64,000 bases of DNA from Variovorax sp. Sphag1AA (GTDB lineage: Bacteria > Pseudomonadota > Gammaproteobacteria > Burkholderiales > Burkholderiaceae_C): positions 186,001 through 250,000 of the forward strand of contig NZ_JACHYC010000007.1 of the NCBI RefSeq assembly GCF_014192575.1, read 5' to 3'. Under the pieces are notes generated by a model, which worked only from the letters and a program-made list of their open reading frames with translations, was not told the DNA's origin and did no database searches. This document shows positions 43,017-52,400 of this stretch, one piece after another (the stretch's first letter is position 1; every line of letters begins with the position of its first letter). The translations under genes were made by a program, and so were the position numbers.

Positions 43017-43873
43017 ACGTGACGCACCATCTTGTTCCCGAAGAGGCCTTCGGGCTTGAGCAGCAGGAACACCATGAGCAGGCCAATCGCGACGGTCTGC
43101 TGGTATTCGCCACCGAAGAAATACGTGGCCATCGCATTCAGCAGGCCGAGAGTGACGCCGCCGACAATGGCGCCCAGATTGCTGCCAAGGCCGCCGACGG
43201 CCAAGGCGATAAAACCATTGAGCGTGAGAGAAAGCCCCAGCGCGAAGAACGCGAACGTCAGCTGACCTGCCGCGAAGCCGGCCACACCACCGAGCAGACC
43301 CGCAATGGCGTAGGACATGGCGCGGATACGATCGGTAGAGATGCCGCGCGCCCGAGCCGCGAACGGGTCTTCAGAGACAGCCAGGAAGATCTTCCCGAAC
43401 AGGGTGCGGCGGTAGAACAGCTCCATGCAGATCGCCATCAGACCGACCGCGGCGATGGGAAGCCAGTATTTCTGGTCCAGGAGCCCGGACGTGAAATCCT
43501 GATCGAAAAGGCGTGGGAACGGCTTCGGTTCCGTTCCCCACCACAGGCCCATTGACTGTTGGACGATGGTCGCCAGCGCAAGCGTGCTGAGCAGCCAGAG
43601 GTGCTCGTCAGAACGAGCGAGCACGCGTCTTATCGCCACGATCTCGGTCAGCATGCCGAAGGCGATACCGGCGGCCACCGCGCCCAGGAAGCCGACAATC
43701 ATGGGGAGCCTGAGTTCGCCAATGAGAAAGGCACCGCAGATGCAGCTCACCATGAAGATGTGGCCGGTGGTGACGCTCAGGACCTTTGACGTCGAATACA
43801 TGACGTTATAGGCGAGAGCAGCTGCAACGTAGAGCGCGCCAGTAGCGAGTCCCGTGACTAGAACGGTCAGCAT
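43013..43873 (-). CDS. LivH-type ABC transporter permease
   Basis: The 286-residue protein has the hydrophobic profile of LivH, with a central SEDPFAARARGISTDR cytoplasmic loop that contacts the ATPase and a GGVAGFAAGQL segment. It follows the binding-protein gene by 55 bases. Confidence 0.92.
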   Translation of the reverse strand: MLTVLVTGLATGALYVAAALAYNVMYSTSKVLSVTTGHIFMVSCICGAFLIGELRLPMIVGFLGAVAAGIAFGMLTEIVAIRRVLARSDEHLWLLSTLALATIVQQSMGLWWGTEPKPFPRLFDQDFTSGLLDQKYWLPIAAVGLMAICMELFYRRTLFGKIFLAVSEDPFAARARGISTDRIRAMSYAIAGLLGGVAGFAAGQLTFAFFALGLSLTLNGFIALAVGGLGSNLGAIVGGVTLGLLNAMATYFFGGEYQQTVAIGLLMVFLLLKPEGLFGNKMVRHV

Positions 43874-43928
43874 GCGACAGCTCCCGAGGTATCGGGTCGA
43901 TGATGAAACGACATGGAGCGCGCCCGCG

Positions 43929-45122
43929 TCATTGGCCGGGAGCCAGCTTGTAGCTGCCGTCCTTGAAGCTGTTGGCCACGTTCATGACCATGTCGCTGTC
44001 CTGGAAGCCGTTGCGTTCCTTGGGGCCCCAGCTGTAGGTGGCGAAGTAGCCCTTGAAGTCGCGTGTGTTCTCCAGAGCCTTCTGGATCGCCGCGGGGTCG
44101 GTCGAGCCCGCTGTCTTCACCACGTGCTCGATCAGCCCGACCAGGTCGTTACCAACCGCAGCCCACCAAAATGAAAAGTCGATCGGGCCGCCGCCGAGAC
44201 GAGTACGCATGGCCTCCATCAGCTTTTGAGTGTTCTCCGGCAGCTTCCCGTCGGCCCCGTAGGTCATGTTCTTGAAACCGGCAGCGTAGGTCTGTTCCCA
44301 GTACTCCGGTTTGTTCAACAGGCCCCGTATCGCCGGGGTCATGATGGCCGAGTGACCGATGACAGGCACGTTCCACTGCATGTCGCCGCGCGCATTGAGA
44401 ATTCGCGCCAACAGGCCGGTAGAGGCGGTCCATGGCATGACCACGTCGGCGCCGGCCTCCTTCGCCTTGGTCATCTCGTCGTTCAAACTTGTACGGTTCG
44501 GATCGACCAGTACGGTGTAGACGGGCTTGATCCCCAACGCTGTCAGCATCTCGGTGGACCTCTTCACGGTGGCGGTGCCGTAACCCGTCGTGTCTCCGAT
44601 GATCGCAATCTTCTTGCGGTTCAGGACATTGATGGAGTAGTTCTGGCTCGCCCGAATCCACTGTTCGTTGGTGAAGATGACGCGAAACGCGCGCGGATAC
44701 TTCACCGGATCCGTCAGGTCCTCTAGGGCGGTGACAAGGAGATTGGGTAGGCCTGCGCGCGCCACGATTGGCACTGCGGGCAGCGCCTCACCGGAATTGA
44801 CCGGGCCGAGAATGAACTGGACTTTGTCCTGATGGGCGAGCTGGTTCGCGAAGTTGACAGCCTTGGTGGGGTCTCCCGCTGTATCTCGGGTGAGAAGCTC
44901 GAGCTTGCGGCCGTTGATGCCGCCCCGCTTGTTCAGTTCATCCACGGCGAATTGCACCCCGTGGTTCTCGGCGATGGCAGACGTCGAAAGGGGACCGCTC
45001 AGCGAGGAGAGCCAGCCGATGCGGATCGGCTCCTGCGCGCGAGCAGGGCGGCTGATCATGGCGCCGAGCGCCAGTCCGCCCAGCAATGCGGCAGCCACCT
45101 GAATGGGAAAGCGTCTTTTCAT
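43929..45122 (-). CDS. Periplasmic ligand-binding protein of Liv-type ABC importer
   Basis: The 397-residue product has a signal peptide (MKRRFPIQV, cleaved near ARAQ) and the LivK/peripla_BP_6 layout: IRIGWLSSLSGP, LNKRGGINGRKLEL, FILGPVNSG, IIGDTTGYG and a C-terminal helix. It delivers the ligand to the LivHMGF importer encoded directly downstream. Relatives in this class carry amino acids, aromatic acids or amides; the neighbouring lactonases point to a non-amino-acid ligand. Confidence 0.92.
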   Translation of the reverse strand: MKRRFPIQVAAALLGGLALGAMISRPARAQEPIRIGWLSSLSGPLSTSAIAENHGVQFAVDELNKRGGINGRKLELLTRDTAGDPTKAVNFANQLAHQDKVQFILGPVNSGEALPAVPIVARAGLPNLLVTALEDLTDPVKYPRAFRVIFTNEQWIRASQNYSINVLNRKKIAIIGDTTGYGTATVKRSTEMLTALGIKPVYTVLVDPNRTSLNDEMTKAKEAGADVVMPWTASTGLLARILNARGDMQWNVPVIGHSAIMTPAIRGLLNKPEYWEQTYAAGFKNMTYGADGKLPENTQKLMEAMRTRLGGGPIDFSFWWAAVGNDLVGLIEHVVKTAGSTDPAAIQKALENTRDFKGYFATYSWGPKERNGFQDSDMVMNVANSFKDGSYKLAPGQ

Positions 45123-45204
45123 ATTGTCTCCGTTTTGATTGCTGCGAGCGCGTTCCGTCGTGAGCTAAACGCTCACGACTTCAAAGCGCGGATTGATGGG
45201 CCGG

Positions 45205-46077
45205 CTAGCCGCCGAAGCGGGGTTCCGGCAGCCCCTTGACACCGGCGTGAATCGCGATCACGGCGCCCGCAAGCGGCTCGGCTGCCAGCGCATCGGGGGA
45301 CAAGGTGTAGCTGCCTGATGTAATGAAGAGCGTTTGGAGATCAGGCCCGCCGAAGCAAAGGCTGGTGGGGTGACTCATTGGAAGATCGATGGTGCGGTCG
45401 ATACGACCGTTGGGCGCATAGCGAACGATCTGGCCGCCCGCGTACTCGGCGTTCCAGATGAAACCTTCGCTGTCGACCGCAGATCCGTCGGGCCGACCCG
45501 GTTTGCCCTTGGTGTCCGAGAACGCCGTGCGATTGGAGATCATTCCGGTAGCAGCGTCGAAATCGAAGGACCACATCGAGAAGCGACGCGTATCGGCAAA
45601 GTAGAGCGTCCGGCTGTCGGGGCTGAACGCAATGCCGTTCGGAACGATGATGTCGCCAAAGATCGCTGTGATCGTGCCGTCCGTATCGACCCTGAAGAGG
45701 GTGCCTTGCGGAAGAAACTCTTCATGCATCGAGCCCACCCAGAATCGGCCTTGGCGATCAACGCGGCCATCATTGAAGCGCTGCGCCGGACCGAGGCGTC
45801 CGTAGCCGGCGAAAGGTTGCTGGGTTCCCGTTCCCGGATCGAAGAAGTCGATACCTTCGGAGTTCGCCACAAGCAAGCCGCCTTGTTCGCGCAGTGCAAT
45901 ACTGCCGATGCGGCCCCCCTGGGTCGTTGCCGTTGTGATCTGGCCGGTTGCCGTGTCCAGATGATGCAGTGCGGATCTGAGGACGTCGATCCACCAAAGA
46001 CTGGCTGTGCGTTCGCACCAGATCGGCACCTCGCCAAGCAGATCTCGATGCGCACTGACGACCGTGTAGTCAATCAT
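45205..46077 (-). CDS. SMP-30/gluconolactonase family hydrolase
   Basis: The 290-residue beta-propeller lactonase starts at ATG 46077; an extension to 46110 is poor. Metal ligands of the family are visible: Glu in LGEVPIW (~17), Asn in VPNGIAFSPDS and Asp in RPDGSAVDSEG. It hydrolyses sugar-acid or similar lactones. It is the first gene of the operon that also carries the importer and two amidohydrolases. Confidence 0.88.
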   Translation of the reverse strand: MIDYTVVSAHRDLLGEVPIWCERTASLWWIDVLRSALHHLDTATGQITTATTQGGRIGSIALREQGGLLVANSEGIDFFDPGTGTQQPFAGYGRLGPAQRFNDGRVDRQGRFWVGSMHEEFLPQGTLFRVDTDGTITAIFGDIIVPNGIAFSPDSRTLYFADTRRFSMWSFDFDAATGMISNRTAFSDTKGKPGRPDGSAVDSEGFIWNAEYAGGQIVRYAPNGRIDRTIDLPMSHPTSLCFGGPDLQTLFITSGSYTLSPDALAAEPLAGAVIAIHAGVKGLPEPRFGG

Positions 46078-46341
46078 GGGGGGCGCCTTCGTCGTCGGCG
46101 CCACCCGCAAAGTTCGTGAATCGCACGGATCGAACTGAGCACCACGCGTCTCGAACGCGATAGATCATCTGCCGTCTCCTGGTTGTTCGCTTGGTTCGAA
46201 CCTGGCGGGTTCGCTTTCACTCCAGCTCGTCCGGCTGGTTGCTTGCGAAACAGTTTAGGAATGGAGACGTCGAAGCCAGAAATACTATTTTGCGAGCTTA
46301 TCCATCGCGCCAGCTTATGGTTGCCGCTGAGCGATAGTCAT

Positions 46342-47304
46342 TCAACCCTCGCTCTTGGGTACTTCCATCTCTCCCAATAGACGTGTGTGCTGCCACGTGC
46401 CGTCTTCAACAAGTGCATGAACAAGGCGCTTGAGTTCGGTCCGAACAATGGAGACGCTGGCCGATAGCTTCTGCACGGGCAGAGCGTAGAGATAGTTTGT
46501 GCGGCTGATGGGAGCGTCGACGATGGGCAGGCAACGCCACCCCTGAGGGAGGGTCTGCGCTTGTGTCGCAGCGACGACCTGGATCGTTGCACCGCCGCCC
46601 TCAGCAACGTAGCGCATAACAAGCGACAGTGAGTCGATTTCGGCAACGACGTTGGCTTCGAGATTGGCTCGCTCCAATTCGAGCATGAACTTCCGCCGGT
46701 GGTTGTTGCTCGGTGCAGAGAGGACCATCGGCAGCGCGGCAGCTTCAGCAAGAGTCAAGGAGGTCTTTCGGGCCGATACGAGCTTGCTGGTCTTCGGCAA
46801 GATCACGAACACGTCCTCCTCCAGCAACGGCTCGATGTTCATGTCGCTGCCCGACAACTTGCTGAACAGAATCGCGACGTCCAGTTCGCCGCGCTTGGCT
46901 TTCTCTTCGAGTAGCCCTGGACGTGCGGTCAAGACGTTTAGCAAGATGCCGGGATATTTCTCCTTCAGCTCTCTCAAGAGCGGCAAGCCCACCATCGAGG
47001 CGGTAGACGAGGCCATACCGACAGTGACGCGTCCCCGGACATCGGAATACTCGCGCCGAGCAATCAACACCGCTTCGTCAAGCTGCAGAAGAACGAACTT
47101 TGCATGGTGATAGAGCGCTTCGCCGTTCTGTGTGGGAACCACGCCGCGGACGGAGCGCACTAGGAGCGACTTGCCCACTTCCTCCTCGAGTTGAGCCATC
47201 CGCTGACTCAGCGCCGGTTGCGCGATGAACAACTGGCGCGACGCCTTGGACAAACTGCCGCTTTCGACAATCTGAACGAAGTATCGCAACTGCCGCATAT
47301 CCAT
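46342..47304 (-). CDS. LysR-family transcriptional regulator
   Basis: The 320-residue product from the ATG at 47304 (MDMRQLRYFVQIVESGS) has the LysR winged HTH in the first 60 residues (LSKASRQLFIAQPALSQRMAQLEEEVG) and a periplasmic-binding-protein-like effector domain. The longer frame to 47529 is not needed. It sits between the minus-strand lactonase/importer operon and the divergent plus-strand gene at 47723 and probably controls both, in response to a pathway intermediate. Confidence 0.93.
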   Translation of the reverse strand: MDMRQLRYFVQIVESGSLSKASRQLFIAQPALSQRMAQLEEEVGKSLLVRSVRGVVPTQNGEALYHHAKFVLLQLDEAVLIARREYSDVRGRVTVGMASSTASMVGLPLLRELKEKYPGILLNVLTARPGLLEEKAKRGELDVAILFSKLSGSDMNIEPLLEEDVFVILPKTSKLVSARKTSLTLAEAAALPMVLSAPSNNHRRKFMLELERANLEANVVAEIDSLSLVMRYVAEGGGATIQVVAATQAQTLPQGWRCLPIVDAPISRTNYLYALPVQKLSASVSIVRTELKRLVHALVEDGTWQHTRLLGEMEVPKSEG

Positions 47305-47722
47305 ACTCGACTCCGAACCAAGTGACCAGTTCAACGACTTGCATCGCAACATGTTGAATGTAGCAGCGCCACAGGAGGCGACAACTTCGGCACGAGCAAG
47401 CTGTAGCCGATAACGACACCACCGTCGCTCCGGCGGACACACCCGTCGGTGGGGAGCTCTGATGTCAGGCTCCCGCGCCCGATACGGGACGCTTCCGGCA
47501 TAGCGGCGCGAGGCCACATCCGTTGCCAACGTCCTTGCGGCATGCGGATTGCACCGACGAGTGCCATCTGCAGGCCCAGAACGGTTCTCGTGTGCGCCGC
47601 TTCATTCGTAGAGAGCTCCTATCGATGTCCATAGATCATGTGCAACATTGTCCTGATGCAGGCTCCGCCGCTTCCACCAGCGCTCCATCGGGCGCGAAAC
47701 CCCTTGCATCAGGAGCCCAACC
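47305..47722. other. Divergent control region between LysR gene and the plus-strand catabolic genes
   Basis: No gene is seen. This is where LysR operators and the two promoters are expected; no T-N11-A pair could be fixed with confidence. The ribosome site AGGAG at 47711-47715 lies at its end. Confidence 0.35.
47711..47715 (+). promoter_or_regulatory. AGGAG ribosome site for a TTG start at 47723
   Basis: AGGAG lies seven bases before TTG at 47723, and the protein reads as the family from that codon. No ATG fits within reach. Confidence 0.6.
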
Positions 47723-48625
47723 TTGAGTCGCGCCAAGATCCGCGTGGGCATGATTGGCCTCGGGTCAATGGGTCGCCCCTTGGCTGGTCGTCTGCTGCAA
47801 TCCGGTTTCGAGGTGGTTGCGTTTGATGTCGATGCCCCAGCCGTTGCCGAACTGGTTCAACGGGGAGCGCTGCCGGGTAGTTCGCCCATGGACGTGGCCA
47901 GTCGCACAGAGATCGTGCTGGCATGCCTTCCTTCACCCGAAGTCAGCGAGCGGGTTGCACTTGGCGCCGACGGTATCGTCCAAGGAACCTGCGTTCGCCA
48001 GTACGTCGAAATGTCCACCATCGGGGTGGATTCGATGCAACGAATCGAGTCCGCTCTCGCGAAGAGATCGATTGCATTGCTCGACGCACCCGTAAGTGGT
48101 GGTCGAATCGGTGCGGCGAACGGTCGGCTCACCTGTTTCGTGGCGGGTCCGCGTGCACATTTCGACACTGCTTCGCCAGCGTTACGGGGACTCTGCGATC
48201 GGCTTTTCCATATCGGCGAGCGGCCTGGGCAGGCACAGGTCCTCAAGCTGGCGAACAACATGCTCAATGCGGCGAACCTTTGCCTGGCCGTCGAGATGAT
48301 TCTTATGGCCCGCAAGGCTGGCATTGACGAGGCCACCGCTGTCGAGGTGATCAACGTTTCGACGGGGCGAAGCCGCGCAACTGAAGAGACGTTCAAAACG
48401 CAAATCCTCACGGGTGCCTTCGACACCGGCGGAAAGCTCGCTATTGCCCACAAGGATGTGGTGCTGGCGGTGGAGCAGGCGCGAAAGCTTGGCGTCGAAC
48501 ATAGTGTTGCGCATGCGGCTTGCGGGCTATGGCAGGCGGCGGCGGAGGCGGGCCATGGGGGTGAGGATCTATCCCGCATCTACCAGTTCGTTGCAGCGCT
48601 GAATGACCGCGACAGCGGCCCATAA
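47723..48625 (+). CDS. NAD(P)-dependent beta-hydroxyacid dehydrogenase family protein
   Basis: The 300-residue enzyme starts at TTG behind AGGAG. It has the dinucleotide fold GMIGLGSMGRPLAGRL near the N terminus, DAPVSGGRIGAANG, and the catalytic Lys in VLKLANNML. This is the layout of 3-hydroxyisobutyrate dehydrogenase and tartronate-semialdehyde reductase. It would oxidise or reduce a beta-hydroxyacid formed in the pathway. Confidence 0.88.
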   Translation: MSRAKIRVGMIGLGSMGRPLAGRLLQSGFEVVAFDVDAPAVAELVQRGALPGSSPMDVASRTEIVLACLPSPEVSERVALGADGIVQGTCVRQYVEMSTIGVDSMQRIESALAKRSIALLDAPVSGGRIGAANGRLTCFVAGPRAHFDTASPALRGLCDRLFHIGERPGQAQVLKLANNMLNAANLCLAVEMILMARKAGIDEATAVEVINVSTGRSRATEETFKTQILTGAFDTGGKLAIAHKDVVLAVEQARKLGVEHSVAHAACGLWQAAAEAGHGGEDLSRIYQFVAALNDRDSGP

Positions 48626-48717
48626 GGCCGCGCAATGGATTCCATCGCAAAACAATAGTTTGCAAGGCATGCCGTAGAGGCGACAGTGCACCTTGAGCGA
48701 TCGCATGCAGGATCGCG

Positions 48718-49758
48718 ATGAGACCCGACCAGAAGAATCCGGAGACAGCCTTGCCAAAATTCCTAGTACGTCACTGCGGTAACGGGGATGCCCACATTCC
48801 CTTTGCGCGGCGAGACGTGCTCGCGCTCGGCACCCTTGGATTCCTGCCAACGCTGGGAAGCGCCGAGATCGGACGGTCCGTCAAGCTGGTAGTGGGATTC
48901 GCGCCGGGCGGGTCTGCCGACTTGGTTGCGCGCCTGATCGCGCCGCGTCTGGGAGAGGCGCTGGGCAGCAACGTCATTGTCGAGAATCGAGCTGGCGCCA
49001 GCGGTACCCTCGCCGCCGCCTTCGTCGCGAAGTCAACACCCGACGGCACCACGTTGTTGGTGGGTTCTCAAAGCCCTGTCGTCATCACGCCGCAGACGCT
49101 GAAGTCGTCGTCGTTCGACCCGCTGGCAGATCTGATCGGTATCAACACCGTCGGGCTGACGACACAGGTAGTCGCCGTCAATCCTACCCTTGGAATCAAG
49201 ACGCTCGCTGATCTCCTCGACGCTGCCCGTGCGAAAGGGCTATCGCTGGCGTCTGCCGGTGCAGGTGGCATGTCGCACGTTGCGATCGAAATGCTAAATC
49301 GAGCGTCTGGCGGGCGCATCGTGCACGTGCCTTACAAAGGCTCGAGTCCCGGCGTGAACGACACGCTGGCCGGCCACGTTCAGGGCGTCGTTGCGGATCT
49401 CGCACCCGTTCTTCCTTTCCTCAGGGAACGTCGTCTGCTCGCCGTGGCCGTCACAAATGAGACGCGCTTTGAGTTTCTTCCCGACGTGCCGAGCGCCAAC
49501 GAAACCATTGCAGATCTCGGCGCTGCGAGCTTGGCAGGCGTGCTTGCGCCAAGTGGCACCCCAGCGCCGATCATCACCAACATCAATGCCGCCCTTCTGA
49601 GCGTCATGGCACATGCAGACGTTCAAGCGCGGCTGGGCGGGGCAGGATTCATCCCGTCCACCCTCGCTTCTCCGCAGCACTTCCAGAGGTTCCTGGCCAG
49701 AGATTTCAGGCGCTGGGGCCGTGTCATCAAGGAACTCAACATCGTAAGCGACGAGTGA
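48718..49758 (+). CDS. Bug-family (TctC-like) periplasmic binding protein
   Basis: The 346-residue product has an RRDVLALGTLGFLP export signal that resembles a twin-arginine leader, and Bug motifs: KLVVGFAPGGSADLVAR, VENRAGASGT, the DGTTLLVGSQSPVV loop and IVHVPYKGSSPGVND. Bug proteins bind carboxylic acids for tripartite transporters or signalling. No TctA/TctB genes are adjacent, which is normal for this family. A second Bug gene lies at 56213. Confidence 0.88.
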   Translation: MRPDQKNPETALPKFLVRHCGNGDAHIPFARRDVLALGTLGFLPTLGSAEIGRSVKLVVGFAPGGSADLVARLIAPRLGEALGSNVIVENRAGASGTLAAAFVAKSTPDGTTLLVGSQSPVVITPQTLKSSSFDPLADLIGINTVGLTTQVVAVNPTLGIKTLADLLDAARAKGLSLASAGAGGMSHVAIEMLNRASGGRIVHVPYKGSSPGVNDTLAGHVQGVVADLAPVLPFLRERRLLAVAVTNETRFEFLPDVPSANETIADLGAASLAGVLAPSGTPAPIITNINAALLSVMAHADVQARLGGAGFIPSTLASPQHFQRFLARDFRRWGRVIKELNIVSDE

Positions 49759-49841
49759 GCTTCACCACGGGTCAATGGCGCCGCGAAGGATAGCGCTGAT
49801 TTCCGTGACGTTCGAAAAAACCAACTAGCACAGGTATACAC

Positions 49842-50651
49842 ATGCACAAATTCAAGACCAGCGATGGCATCGAACTCGCCTACTACGTCGACGACAACAC
49901 CAAGCCGTGGACAAAGCCCGAGACGATTCTGCTACTGCATCCCGCCATGGGAAGCGCGAAGCGCTACTTCGAGTGGGTCCCCCGATTGTCGCCACACTAT
50001 CGCGTCCTGCGCATGGACATGCGCGGCCATGGTGCTTCGCAAGTTCCCGGCGCAGAAAGTCCATTGAACATGGAGCGTTTGGTCAAAGACGTGACGGAGC
50101 TGCTCGATCAGGTCGACTGCGAGAGTGCACACATGGCGGGCACCTCGGCTGGAGGCTACATCGCCCAGAACACGGCTCTGAGCCATCCAGATCGAGTCAA
50201 GAGCTTGTTGCTGTTCAGCTCTACACCTGGTCTCAAGCAAAGCATGTGGCCGGTCTGGATCAAGGAGGTCGAGAAGATCGGTCTGCGAAACTGGCTCGCT
50301 CAGAACATCGCCAGCCGTCTGCCCGTGGATCAGCTGAATCCGAAGCACGTTGAGTGGTTCCTCGACGAAGCCGACAGGCTCGACATGAACTTTGGGGGAC
50401 GCATGGTCCTGCTGATGAGCAGCCTGGACTGGTCCGACCGCCTTGGCGAGATCCGCTGCCCCACGCTGATCGCGCGCCCTGGCGCCGCGAACATCGGTAA
50501 CGAGAGTGCCTACGAGATGATGGCCGAACGCATCCCGGACGCGCAGTTGGTCGACTACGCCGGTCTGCCCCACCATTTGACCGATGCTGTTCCTGAGCGT
50601 TGCGTAGCCGACATCATGGCTTTTCTGCGTTGGCGCTTTGGCGCACCTTGA
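49842..50651 (+). CDS. Alpha/beta hydrolase (enol-lactonase-like)
   Basis: The 269-residue protein has the alpha/beta-hydrolase fold: oxyanion loop LLHPAMGSAKR, nucleophile elbow GTSAGG (Ser102), Asp in the DWSDRLGEI area and His in GLPHHLTDAV. The layout fits 3-oxoadipate enol-lactonase-like or meta-cleavage hydrolases, but the substrate is unproven. It lies between the Bug gene and the GMC oxidoreductase. Confidence 0.85.
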   Translation: MHKFKTSDGIELAYYVDDNTKPWTKPETILLLHPAMGSAKRYFEWVPRLSPHYRVLRMDMRGHGASQVPGAESPLNMERLVKDVTELLDQVDCESAHMAGTSAGGYIAQNTALSHPDRVKSLLLFSSTPGLKQSMWPVWIKEVEKIGLRNWLAQNIASRLPVDQLNPKHVEWFLDEADRLDMNFGGRMVLLMSSLDWSDRLGEIRCPTLIARPGAANIGNESAYEMMAERIPDAQLVDYAGLPHHLTDAVPERCVADIMAFLRWRFGAP

Positions 50652-50789
50652 AGCCACTGCTACGACGCAAGTGGGCTGCACGTGGCTGCCTTACGCGCAT
50701 CGCGCTAAGCCACAACCAGTGAGCCAATTCGATCGCGTTGGCGACCCGATTGCTCTCGCGCCCAAGATTCTGAGACACATCACAACCAA

Positions 50790-52400
50790 ATGCATTCTGA
50801 CTCGTACGATTTCATTGTCATCGGCTCGGGAGCTTCCGGCGGCGTGCTAGCCAACCGGCTCAGCGAGTGCGGCAAGTACTCGGTGCTGTGCCTGGAAGCC
50901 GGCCAGAAGGGGGCCCACTACATCTGGACGCGGCCGCCGGTGGGGGTCGTCTACATGATCGACAACCCGGCTGTGAACTGGCGCTATCAGTCAGAGCCGC
51001 ATGAGAGCCACGGCAATCGCCCCATCTACGTTCCGCGCGGTAAGTTGCTGGGGGGCAGCACGGCGATCAATGCGATCGTCTACAACCGCGGCCAGAGGAT
51101 TGACTACGACACGTGGGCGCGTCTCGGAGGGACCGGTTGGAGCTACAGGGACGTGCTGCCGTACTTCAAGAAGATCGAGAGGACCAGGATCGGTTCGGAC
51201 GACTATCGCGGACGAACAGGACCGATCAACGTCACCGAGGCATCGAAGGTCGCGCCGTTCTACGACATGTTCATCGAGGCCGCGGGGGCGGTGAACATTC
51301 CCTACAACGCGGACTACAGCGGTGCGTCACAGGAAGGCGTCGCCATGGCGCAGCAGACCTCGTACCGCGGCCTGCGCCACAGCACCGCGACACAGTACCT
51401 GCACCCCGCGCGCGGTAGGTCCAACCTGACGATCCTCAAGGGATCCGAGGCAACCTCCCTGGTTCTTGAAGGCAAGCGATGCGTGGGCGTGCGCTTCAGC
51501 CGAAACGGGCAGATTCAGGAGGTTCGCGCAAGGCGCGAAGTGATCGTCTCCTGCGGTGCCGCGAACTCGCCGAAGCTTCTTGAGCTCTCCGGCATTGGAA
51601 ATCCCGAGGTTCTTCGAAGGCACGGCATTCCGGTCGTTCATGAACTGAGAGGCGTCGGGGAGAATCTTCGTGACCACTATGCCGCGCTCATGAGCTGGCG
51701 CTTCAATCGACCCGACATCTCGCTCGCGAAGAAAGGTCACGGCTGGCGCTTGCTGGTCGAGATGCTGCGCTATGCAATCTTTCGAAAGGGCTTCATTGGT
51801 CAAGGTCATGGGACCATGCGCGTGTTCGCGCGGTCTAGTCCGGAAGCGGAGAACCCGGACATCATGATGGTGGTCAGCCCCTACATTCTCGAACTGCGCG
51901 GCGGAAAGACCCGTCGGATCTCGGCGACCGAAGGCTTCTCGATGTACGCTCATCTCCAGCGCACCGAAAGCACGGGCAGTATCCACATCCGGTCGGCTGA
52001 TCCGGCGGCACCGCCCGTCATCAACTATCGTTTCCTCGGCACCGAGAACGAGCGCAAGCTGGCCGTCCTGGCGGTCCGTCGGGCGCGCGAAGTTGCGAAC
52101 GCGCCGCCCATCCGGGGCTTGGTCGCCGAGGAGGTGGAGCCGGGGCCTCTGGTGCAGAGCGATGAGCAGATCCTCGAGTACATCCGTAACACGGGCACGA
52201 TCACACAGCACATCGTCGGAACGTGCAAGATGGGCGAGGACTCGATGTCAGTGGTCGATGCACGGTTGCGGGTTCACGGGATCACCGGCCTTCGCATCGC
52301 GGACGCGTCGATCATGCCGACGATCATCTCGGGCAACACGAGTATCCCCTGCATGATGATCGGCGAAAAGTGCGCCGATATGGTCCTCGCGGACGCCTAG
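50790..52400 (+). CDS. GMC-family FAD oxidoreductase, copy 1
   Basis: The 536-residue flavoenzyme resembles choline and alcohol dehydrogenases: FAD motif IVIGSGASGGVLANRL, GGSTAINAIVYNRG, and the C-terminal HIVGTCKMGEDSMSVVD with the active-site His, then SGNTSIPCMMIGEK. It would oxidise an alcohol to an aldehyde. Its end overlaps the convergent MFS gene by four bases. Copy 2 lies at 60300. Confidence 0.9.
   Translation: MHSDSYDFIVIGSGASGGVLANRLSECGKYSVLCLEAGQKGAHYIWTRPPVGVVYMIDNPAVNWRYQSEPHESHGNRPIYVPRGKLLGGSTAINAIVYNRGQRIDYDTWARLGGTGWSYRDVLPYFKKIERTRIGSDDYRGRTGPINVTEASKVAPFYDMFIEAAGAVNIPYNADYSGASQEGVAMAQQTSYRGLRHSTATQYLHPARGRSNLTILKGSEATSLVLEGKRCVGVRFSRNGQIQEVRARREVIVSCGAANSPKLLELSGIGNPEVLRRHGIPVVHELRGVGENLRDHYAALMSWRFNRPDISLAKKGHGWRLLVEMLRYAIFRKGFIGQGHGTMRVFARSSPEAENPDIMMVVSPYILELRGGKTRRISATEGFSMYAHLQRTESTGSIHIRSADPAAPPVINYRFLGTENERKLAVLAVRRAREVANAPPIRGLVAEEVEPGPLVQSDEQILEYIRNTGTITQHIVGTCKMGEDSMSVVDARLRVHGITGLRIADASIMPTIISGNTSIPCMMIGEKCADMVLADA

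Noticed and set aside
45334..46119. 261-residue plus-strand frame
   Set aside because: It is a shadow of the SMP-30 lactonase gene.
51327..52211. 294-residue minus-strand frame
   Set aside because: It is a shadow of the GMC oxidoreductase gene.
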